Of a stretch of 64,000 nt of DNA, positions 13,301-23,792 are shown in pieces. The position numbers and the translations under genes were made by a program. The notes beneath the pieces are model-generated. The model was given only the letters and a program-made list of their open reading frames with translations. It made no database searches and was not told where the DNA came from. Position 1 is the stretch's first letter; each line of letters starts with the position of its first letter. The DNA lies in NCBI RefSeq assembly GCF_021155775.2, contig NC_060234.1:6148283-6212282 (forward strand). Reading direction: 5' to 3'. This stretch comes from Neodiprion pinetum (lineage: Eukaryota; Arthropoda; Insecta; Hymenoptera; Diprionidae).

Positions 13301-14906
13301 AAGGGGATACGATTTAAGTCCCAGCTTCGATTCGTTTGCGCATTACCGACGCGATTAGATACCAGCTGCGCTATAACGTGACGAAGGATTTTGCGGTGCG
13401 CAGTTTCAACGAAGCTCTGTGCGCGGCGCAAAAGCTCAGCGTCGCGGTGTCGGACGGAATTATTACCGCAGGTACGATATTGAATGAATAGAGGAAATTA
13501 TTGCTGCAGGTTATAATTTCCCAGTGCCTGTATACTCTGCTCTCCAGATATCCGATAATCAAGATCACAGATCGTGCCGCAAAAGGCCTTGTCGTAAGTT
13601 GCGAGATCCTGCGCAAAGCCGTGAGAATTATAACGCGCGCGCGCTCGAAATGTGATCGTTCTTGCTACTCGACCGCTGCTGCTGCTGGTTACTGCAGCAA
13701 ATGCGCCTCTCCATTCAGCGATTATTTGAAATCGCGGTTTGATTGGCTGGGATTGAAATTAAAACACTGAGGAAAATTTCGTTCCGTCTCGGTCAAGTAT
13801 TACGAATGATTCGTATGGTGAACCCTGACTCGCAATCGGATCGAAGAAAAACAATTATTTATCAACGCCAAGCACTAAGGCTCGCACACTTTGTCTGTAA
13901 TAATAGATTGTCTTCGGTGTACGGAGAGAATTTTATGATTCTAACTTAAACAATGTTAAAAAAATGAATCCCGAACCTTGAGATACTTTTGAACTCTGCA
14001 TGTCAAACTCACCGGCATTTTCTGTTGCAAGATTGACTCTTCGTCACAGCATGCTAAAAAAATAATTGTTTATTAGAAATCATTTCGGATGAATTGATCG
14101 CGAAAATGAAACGTGCTATCGACTTTTCGCAAATGCTCTACGATTAAAGTAAAATATCTTTAATAGGACGTTATAGTTTACGAACCCGTTCGTCAAGTTC
14201 ACTGTGACTTTTTAGTTTAAATAATAACTCATGGCATCGCTGGCTACCTCTTTATTATTGCACCACTGCACGTTGCAACAGCAGTAAGAAAATGTAACAC
14301 GGGTGACTGCGCAGTAAAACTAAAACAATTGCATGAATAAAAATGATTTGAATAAAATATTTATACAGCAACAATACAGTTTTCTGACAATAAGTAGAAA
14401 CACTAATTTTTTATTTCAATTTTTTATACATTAATTGCGAATGCACCAGTTGAACATTTTTATAATTATCTCAAACGCAACATGATATCTCCTATAGTTT
14501 TGAAATGTTTTCGAAATACATTAATTGCATAATTCGAGCTTTCAAAATTTTTACGTAGATCTTAAAACGTTCCGGTACGATGGAAGAAACGCTTCCAATA
14601 AGTAATAATAAGAAATTTTGATTACTTTCGAAACGTTTTCGAAATAATATACAGTCGTTATGAAACGAAAAGTATGTCCGAAGTATATTAGGATGATAAA
14701 TCAGTAGTATCTGAAAAATATCGCGAATTATATACTTGTAACTGTCAACGCAAGATTAATGAAACATCAATAAATACAAACTAATGTATACGTATCGTTT
14801 AAAAAAAAATATTCAAAAGAAATGGGTAATCAAAATGGCAGAAACATTAACGACAAGTTTACGAAATAATTAAGCTTCACCCCAATTTCAGACTGAAATA
14901 TTTGTG

Positions 14907-14940
<34 letters not shown>

Positions 14941-15312
14941 GGGATGTAACCGCGGGCTTCGCGATATAGGTATACAAAAATAAATAAACACCATACAGGA
15001 TACTTTTCACTGATTTCCGGCAAGAGAAAAATGTATAATAATGAGAATAAAAATGTCAATGCAGTGTAACGATAAAAAGAACAAGTAGAGTGGTGTTCCA
15101 CATATATCCGTACTGGAACCGACTTTCATAGATGACGGACTGTCGCTAAACGAAAAAGTAAATTCGGTCTAATGGAAAAGGCACATCCGTCTCGGTATTT
15201 GATTAACCCATTGGACAGCTCGAGGCAGCTCTTGCACCGAGTACACAAACGCAGACCGAGTCGACTCGGAGGTTTCGCCTCCTGACCTACACTCCGTTGG
15301 GTTCCACATGTC

Positions 15313-15330
15313 GGGGGGGGGGGGGGGGGG
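15313..15330. repeat. Poly-G tract (18 G)
   Basis: Eighteen consecutive G. Such a tract can form G-quadruplexes and is prone to length errors in sequencing. Confidence 0.95.
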
Positions 15331-17016
15331 ACCTCTTCGATTTGTTAACTTTTCTAATTTATACTCATATTCACGGATAGGACGCGCGTGCGTATTAGGG
15401 AAGGCTGATCGCCGTTACCACGAAAACAATTATTCACCGAGTCTCTACGATACGTGGGTATAAATGTGCGTACATGTCTCCAGACGCACACCAGGTGACT
15501 CGTATTAACGGTCGGACGTTATGAAAGAAGCGAAATTCTGTCAACAGTTGTATGTTTCTACATATATACGAGCCGCGAGCATGCCGACATACTCGGAAAT
15601 TATTTCGAGGGGATTCATTAGCGGCAGTGCAAGTCAATAATTATACCAGTTCTCCTCTTTCGAAATACTCGGTGGCTGGTAAGTTGTGACACTTGTCTAC
15701 GTGGGATTTTGCATCCTGAAACAAACCGATGCAGGGTTTACGTTTTTCCGTCGAAACTTTCCCCCGTGCACCTTGCGCTTTTCACGAAAATCAGGTCTGA
15801 TTTTACTTTTACACACTTTTGACCCCATCCTCAACTGCGAGTTGGAGTCAAAAGTCTTTGGACAAGAGTCAACGCCATCGGAATTAAACCGCGAAGCTCG
15901 GTATTCTTCGGGGTTCAATTTTTTCGAATAAAGGCAAATGAAAAATTCGTGATTTTTGAAAACTATTGTGAAATAGAATTTTCACCCAATTACGACGTAG
16001 TATGAAAATGTTGGCACAAGATATTCGTTCACGGTGACGGTAAATTGCAAGTTTTTGTTCGATTTTCAGAGTGTTTATACATGTACTGAGAATATTGTCA
16101 CAATTCAATTTTTAATATTTGTCAAAAAAAAGCAATAAAAACAAACATAAAAACAGACTCAACAGAATGTCACTGTTTGAAAATACCAGATGATATCTTG
16201 TCAGGTTTTTGGTGTAGACGTAATCATATCAAGTTTCGTAAGATCAAGAAAAATTGATAACATTCGTTCACGAAATTTAACTCAATGAAGAAATTTTTTC
16301 TTTCATACCGTTCAATTTCAAGAAAACAGTTCTTTTTGATAGCTGAAAAAAAAGCTACAACACCGTCGTTTATAAAACGCGTATTTTCCAAATTCGGAAC
16401 TGATTTTTTATGAAGTTCTTATCAACCGATATGATTCTGAAAGTGATCGGTGTGAAGAAAAGTTTTATTAGAGAAAAAAAACCTTATCCAACGGGCCTGA
16501 ATCTAAATGACGAAATCGCTTTCAGCTTTTTTATCGTATTAGAAAATGCGTATAACGCATCAGCGATCAATCTTTCCCCAAGTTTAGTTCTTGCTTTCCT
16601 TCTCGCGTTCTCGCCATATTTTGGTTTTTGCAACTCGATCATCGTTGTAACAGGTATATAATAATAACAGATATGCAGATATCGCCGTCACGCTGCGGTC
16701 GATTCCGTACCGATCGCCGAAAACCGCACGCGCTGAGATTTCCGGTAAATCCGCACGGATATCACTTAGCCACAAAGTAGAATCGGCGGCTCGTGATTTA
16801 ATCTATACGAGAAAGTCGAACGTTTAGAGAATCTCGCCCGCGGAAGAAGAGTAAATATCTAAGGGAAAAAAGTTTGAGCACAATATAATAAATAACCGGG
16901 AAAATGAATTAAACCAAATAAAAGAACGCGCGTAATGATATACAAAAGCGAGGACCGTGTGACCGCATCGATTATCCATCGCGGCTACAGCAAACCGCTG
17001 AAACTGCCGCATTAGC

Positions 17017-17060
17017 GATTCGATCGATCGATCGATCGATCGACAGATAGATAGATTGAT
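17017..17060. repeat. (GATC)n/(GATA)n tetranucleotide repeat
   Basis: Six or so consecutive GATC units pass into GATA units and back into GATC. Confidence 0.9.
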
Positions 17061-18298
17061 CGATCGGCTTAAATTTCACTTTACAACTTTTCGCAATTGT
17101 CACACTCGCTGAGCAATTTCGACTTGAACTGAAGGTAAATAAGGGGAAAAACCGAAGCTCTGAATAAAAAAAGTAAAAGAAAAATAACAATCGGCGATAA
17201 AAAAAACATCGGTGAAAAACCGACAACGCGGTCGATGTGGCAATTTAGGTTGTGGCTAAATTGAGGCGGTTCACGGATCGAGTAACTGCTGCAGAAGTCA
17301 TGAGACCATTGTGTGTATAACGTTTATGTATACAGACACGGAAAAGCTGACAGAATCGAAGGAGTCACGATAAGGTAAAAATAATAAGTAAAAAAAAAAA
17401 AAAAAAAAAGAAGAAGAAACAATCGCTGACAAAACAACGAAAACACCTTAATTTAATTAACACGTTGCATTTTAAATTGAGTGACTTGTGTACGTATAAA
17501 AATAGCGCGGTCTGTGTAAAATTCGGTTAAATTGGCGTATCCTAAGCGATTGCTGCACATTATTGTCACAAATCTGCAATTCTGCGGTATAGAAAACAAC
17601 CTCAACATCTAATAGCTGCAAAATCAGACCACGGGCGATTCTACAATCGTCTAAACGCAACGGAACGAGTAAAGACAAAGAACCTGGTCGATTTTATTCC
17701 GTAATTGGTCAGCCCTTTTATTCCCCCACGATCGGTTCCTCTCGATCAATCCATCTGAAATTTTTCAGTGATCCGCACCTACGGCTGTCGTCGTTGATCG
17801 TTTCGAGGTGGAAAAAATGCTAGGTGAGAAGTTGCTGCACGGGAATAAAAAGATGACAAAAAAAAAAAAGAAAAAAAAGAAAGCGGGAAAGAGGAAGAAA
17901 AAAAAAATAATGGCTAGTTAGCGAGTCCGAGCATAAGATCGTAATCGCGGATGGACGATATTACGCTGTATAATTTTTGCGTCTGTGAGCTATATTACGT
18001 CTGCACGATCGGATGCACTTGTACATCGGCGTAGGTTATACCTACGATATCATCAACCTTGGATCGCGTTAGCTGAAAAGATGCGGAGTGACGTCATCCG
18101 AGAACGAGATTCGCGATCGATTGCGTAATTTTTTCGTGTAATAATAACCTACACTCGACGAAACTGACACACGCGGACATCGCTGTAATAACGAGGCGAA
18201 TCTCCCAGTTTTCGACCATATCCGCATTAATTATCCGTGTACAAGGGTACCGTTGAATCATGCTTACGCGTTATTTGTACATATGAACGATACAGTTA

Positions 18299-18583
18299 GA
18301 GCGAATTCCTAACGACTGCACGTTCCGTTGTCTTTTAAAATTTTCAACGCGCATGCGCCACAATCCAACAACGGCTGTTTCACAGAGCAACCAACCGTCA
18401 TAAACTTAACCTCAAAATTTTTGACACTTGTCCCTGGCAGTTATGCTCAATACCGAAAACTGTCAAAATTTTGGATATTAGAGACAGTTGGTTGCCCTGA
18501 CGAACAGCCGCTCCTGGCTCGTGGCACATGCGCGTTGAACTTCAGCAGATGACGGAACGTGCGGTCGTTAGGAATTCACTCTG
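18299..18583. mobile_element. Foldback (near-full palindrome) element, copy 1
   Basis: Left and right halves are reverse complements over about 130 nt each. Matching blocks run inward: GAATTCCTAACGAC with GTCGTTAGGAATTC; GCACGTTCCGT with ACGGAACGTGC; CAACGCGCATGCGCC with GGCACATGCGCGTTG; CAACCAACCGTC with GACAGTTGGTTG; and CAAAATTTTTGACA with TGTCAAAATTTTG. Only about 20-30 nt at the centre are unpaired. A shorter relative lies at 59564-59732. Non-coding MITE-like element; it ends 75 bp before the first coding exon of the receptor gene. Confidence 0.85.
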
Positions 18584-18658
18584 TATAATACAAATCGGCG
18601 CAGATAATAATTTGTCGAAAAAACTAATGCCAATATCCGTTCTTTTCATTTTTTCCAG

Positions 18659-18736
18659 ATGAACCAGCAGTGCAAAGTGTGCGGCGAACCAGCAGCCGGT
18701 TTTCATTTCGGCGCCTTCACCTGTGAGGGATGCAAA
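18659..18736 (+). CDS. kni/knrl: Knirps-family receptor, coding exon 1 (first zinc finger)
   Basis: 78 nt, 26 codons, between acceptor TTTTTTCCAG and donor AAA/GTGAGT. It encodes MNQQCKVCGEPAAGFHFG... ending CEGCK. The intron splits the P-box helix in phase 0, directly before SFFGR. Too short to stand out as an open frame, but splice sites and motif are clear. Confidence 0.95.
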
Positions 18737-21700
18737 GTGAGTTTGATTGTCGGCTTCTCATTTTCCAATTCGGGTTTATTCGTTCTTACCATTCAAGCAT
18801 TTGTTTCTTTCTTTGCGCGCTATAATTGAGGAGGAGGATTGAAAAAAGAGCTGTTGCTGCTATTTTGAAAATAATAATAATAATATTAATAACAACAATT
18901 TTTTTAAAAGCATGTACGTGCCAAAACTAATGTTTGCTGAAGAAAGAAAAAATGTCAACTGTTTGAAGCATGGATTTTTACTTGCAGCCAAGTTCCTTGA
19001 AACTTGGTATATGTGAGTTCTCCAGGCCGCTGATTTCAAAAATGGGGTCAATAGTGAGAAATTTTCAAAATTCAAAACGGCAGATCTAAGTACATTCCGC
19101 ATATTGAATCTTGTAATTTTGACGTTAAATTCGTTTTCATTGATCCCGAAAACCCCCGAATGACAAGTTTCAAGCGAATCGGATCAGTTTTCATATTTTC
19201 AATCCGCCATATTGGATCCGCTGTTTCGAATCTCGACGTCAGATTCGTTTTTAGCGACCCGAAAAATCATCATTTTTATTCATCATATAACCTTCCCACG
19301 ATAACATTTATTCCATAAAAACAAGCGTTTCCAGCACCTTGTTTATTTATAGCGCTAACTGCATTCGCAAATTCATCACGATCTCTCTTAAAACATCAAC
19401 ATCGATATCTGGAAATTGAATCACGCGAAAAACAACGACAGTCACATCTCAAAAATTGAATTTAAATCTTGAATAGCCGATTCAAAAAAGGTGCATGTCT
19501 CATACATGTGAGTCGCTGTGCGGCAAAGGGTTAAAAAAATAAATAAAAACGACAATTGCAGGCTTTTTTCATGGGCCTCATCTTCAATCGAAACCCCCCG
19601 TGGTTCTCAGGTCGAAACTACAAGTGTTCCCATTACCGTTGTAACGTACGATATACGCGTGTATAATTCAGTCGGCTCGTCTAAGCTCCAGTGAGTTTCA
19701 ACCGTTTGAAAGGCGGTTTCCGGCGCTTCGCACTTGTCCGCCACAATTGTTTCCGCCCTAGTTAACGGTTACGTCACTCGCCACGGTATTGTTTCGTTTC
19801 GTTTCGTTTCGTTTCGTTATTTTCGTTTTCAGGCCCGCTCTAGCATGTCACCCTCCCACCTCTGAGGTTACTCGCTTTACTAACACGCCAAACGACTACG
19901 AACTATTCTATCCCGCGGACGAGGTGCCGATTTTCTTTTTTCTTCAACGGTTCGCAATCGGTGAATCAACTCGAGGGAAGAATAACAGAACGGCAAGAAA
20001 TAGGACGTCCATTTGTCACCTCTTGTAACAGGCCTGACGGCTGGAACATTATTGTAGAACAATTTTTTTCGATTTATTAACTCGTAACGAAGATATTAAA
20101 AAGATATTTGTCGGATTTTTTAAATTCTTAAATAAAAAATCAAAAATGAGACTCGATAATAGATGGTTGTGCGAAAAATTACGTCAAGATTTGTTGAAAA
20201 TTTTGAGAATAATCAATTCCTCGAAACTTGAAGTGCGACTGCCGTTTTGAAACAAAAGATTTCTGCTAAACCAGTGCTTGCAAATTATTTTTCAAAGTTT
20301 CATTGATATCAGTGAAGACGTATTGTTTCGATCTTCACCTGGTCAGAATTTAGGGGATGAAGCACGCTTCTGAATAATCTAAGCAATTTAATACGGCAGG
20401 AATGTTCAGAATCATGTCTGATGGTGAAAATAACAATACACGTTTGAAAAATCGAATTAGATGCGATCATCGGGAAATAATAAACACTTTCTTATAAAAA
20501 CCTGTTTACTTGAGAAAATAAAAAAATTCGACGTTTTTGGATATGTAATGTTTTGCTTCAGTTATTCTGACGACTTTTTTGTCTTTTATTATTTTCAATG
20601 ATTCCTGTTGTTACTTATGCATTCAGGATAAAAAATAAAGAAACGTATCATTGAATTAGCAAATTCAGAATTCATGATCATGATGTATAAAATTTTCTTC
20701 AATTTTGGTCGCGACAGACGTTTTCATTCGAAATAATTTGTGTCTTGCGACGTTTCGGCTGGACTTCTGAACCGAAAAGAAACCGTGGTAAATAATTACA
20801 CACCGGTTTTGAGAAAACACAAGTGACATATTATTTGTGCAAAATGAAATAGCGAATCTGTAAGATCGCAGGAGAATTTTGAAAGCAAAGCGAGCAATCG
20901 ACAATGCAAAGCGACGAATTATTATCATTGTCGCGAAAGCTTCTCGGAGATGCTGCTGCTGCTGGAGCATTGCAACACGGAGAATTTTAAATTGGCGCAA
21001 ATATTGACAAGCATGCCTGAGTTCTGCACAGACGTTTGACCTGAGTAAACCGAGAAAGTTTACTCAGTCTGCGGGCGAATCGGTGAAACGCGAATTGGCA
21101 AAACATCAACAGCAATAGAGGGAAGAAAAAAGCGGCGTTTCGACCGCCTTTTCCCGCCTTTGTTGGATCGGCATAAATCGTTCAGGCAACCCCGTCAAGC
21201 TTTGTTAATTTTTTTTTTCAAAATTACCCCACTGTGAACGATAGTTGAAAATGACTTTTTTTTTTCAATCACGTGGAAGAATCGCGGAAATTTCACCGAT
21301 TTTCCTTGTTCGAAAAATTGAAGAATCGAAATTCAACCTTACCTATACTTATCGTTCCAATAATTTTACGATTTTAATGAAACACAATTGTCAAGTAGCA
21401 AAATTTGAGAAGGACTTTGAAATTGATAGAATATCATAATTTGCGAAACGATTCATGAGAGATTTTCAATTGAAATATTACAATTTAAAATGTGTAAAAG
21501 GTTGGGTAATTGTTCAACTTAAAACCGGTGTAATTAATCCTGATATTACGTACAAAGAATATAGATTTAAAGTCGGTTTAAAATTGGAATTAAATCAGCG
21601 TCTCTGTAACCTGAATGTCGTTTAATTCCGGTGATTGCGCACCGCGTCTGGGTGGAAAAATTGCGCAACTAGATCTGCAACAGAAAATTGAAGAGAGGAT

Positions 21701-23751
21701 GGGAGGACGCGTAACGCTAGGATTTTCTCGGTTGTGTCACTCGCTAAGTACAGACTAACATGCCGAGTTCATATCGCAGTTCCATTGCGTTCCTGCACGG
21801 ACCGATGCTCGACATTACGTGCCACTTATGCCTTGCCCACCATCGAGAGGCAACGCTTGTAACAATAGCGTCGACGTTGCCTGTTTCGCCGACTCGAGCA
21901 TCGAGAACACTGGGCCAAGACAGAGGAAGCTCTCGATTTCAGGATAATGGAACCGCGAACGAATCATTTTGCGATCCCGCCAGCCGATGCGGCGTTATAC
22001 AACGAATTGTTCTTCTGCAACATTCGCTTTCGTGCAGCCACGTGCCGAATATTACCGAAAGCTCGGTCTCAAATCCGTACGATAATTATTCGGTCGCTGA
22101 ATCGTCGAGGAAAAATGTCGAACCGCTTAAACGTTTTTTAAATCTGATATTTTTTTTTCCCCGTCTTTTTTAGCCGACACACTGGGTTTCTATGAACTAG
22201 TAGAATTTCTCAGAAGTACGGTATCTCAAGGAAATCGTCAAGTTTATGAAATTCGTCTCTTGTTAGACGTTAAAAAATTTACATCTCTTAAAATTCAAGT
22301 GTGTTAGAAAAAAAAAAAATTGACAGTTCTTATCCGCGGTTACGTGCGTTATTGACTATCAACGTTGTATCAATTTTTTGTCAACCACGACGACGGGACG
22401 CTGGAAATTTTTTTCTGAATTCAATTTCGAATTCTGTAAATTTTGAGATGATTTTCGCAAAGTTCATTACGGCGATAATGGCATCGGAGACGTGTTATAT
22501 CGAGATAAAGAATTTGTAAATGAACGATTCAATATTCATCGTTAATTTATTACCCGATCTATCGCAGAATTTGTTTAACCAGATTATTCTGTACTCAAGA
22601 ACATTATTAGATCATAAATTTTGATAGAATATCGAACAGAAAAACGGCAACTCGTGATACAGAAAATTGACAAGAATCTTATTCGTGTTATCATCGTACG
22701 TATCTAGATTTTTTGATCGATAAGTCTTACGATACAGCAATGAAGAAAGAATAGAAGAAAATAAAAAAAGAATAACAATTAGCAATCTTTTATAGAACAA
22801 CCTCGAAGGTAATGAGGCCAAACGTTTTGGAATTTAGTGAGATGGTGTTGTTCGTTGTGCTGATACGTTCTGCAGGCAGAGATTGCGCAATTTTGATACT
22901 CTTTAAGAAGCCAGGATTTGGTAAGAGATGTAGAAAACGATAGGAACCGTAGCGGCAGAGGTGAATTGAATGAGAGGAAATATCGTATTTTTTTGGTAAT
23001 TGCTGTTCGTTCACAGCAGCGCGATATCTTGTACAGACGTAGGAATCTTTACGGATGCGCGATTTCGCAGATAACAATCTATATCACATTTGTTGAAAAT
23101 TTCAAGTAGGCAGGCGTAATTTCCATCGTCGAGTGCCTGATGTCGAGGCTCGAAATGATTCACGCAAGTTGCGAAAAACGCTGCTCGGTATTCGGTTGAT
23201 ACTTCGTGTACGGGAGGGCGCTGAAAATCGCGTCAACTTTTTCGGCCTGGCGAAAAATCGACCGTTTCCGGTCGTGTTTAATTACACTCACTCTGCGACG
23301 CGTGGCCGAAAACTTGTTCCAGAAAAGAATTTATGGCGAAATTCCGCGCGTTCACCGCAGATCGTTGTGCCGGATGAATTTCGTGCACCTACATAACGCT
23401 TATTGCAAATCATCCGCCCTGAAATTTTCTCCATTCTTTGAAAACACGCGCGGTCGGCAAACTTGGAAACATGTGTGTTCAAAGAGTTGCGAGAAAGTTG
23501 AGCATGCGATAGTCTACGCATACGTGCACCTACACTTTCGTACCAGTTCAGCACTGGATTGGTCGGACAGATTAACGAACAGACACGCGAATTCACACGG
23601 CCAGACTAGTCGCGACCTTCAGCTTTGTCGAGACACTCTAATTAACACGGTTTAATTAATACACTCGCAAAATGGGAGTACAAAGTGCACCTCAGACCAT
23701 CGGACGTAAACAGTCAACAGTCACGTACAATATGATTGTTATGGTGATGAC

Positions 23752-23792
<41 letters not shown>

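Larger units (their letters stand above)
11079..18658 (+). other. Putative 5' intron of the knirps-family gene: no gene seen
   Basis: It holds a tandem array (12584-13300), an A run (14905-14938), an 18-G run (15313-15330), a (GATC)n tract (17017-17060) and a long foldback (18299-18583). A short open frame with non-repetitive composition lies at about 13309-13480 but cannot be assigned. Otherwise ordinary AT-rich intronic DNA. Confidence 0.5.

Noticed and set aside
21760..22173. 137-codon plus-strand open frame in the same intron
   Set aside because: No recognisable domain, ends in a homopolymer-coded Phe tail, no splice signals tying it to a gene.
23206..23655. 149-codon plus-strand open frame in the DNA-binding-domain intron
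   Set aside because: Composition like random translated DNA (His/Arg/Cys/Ser rich), no motif, overlaps equally open frames on both strands.
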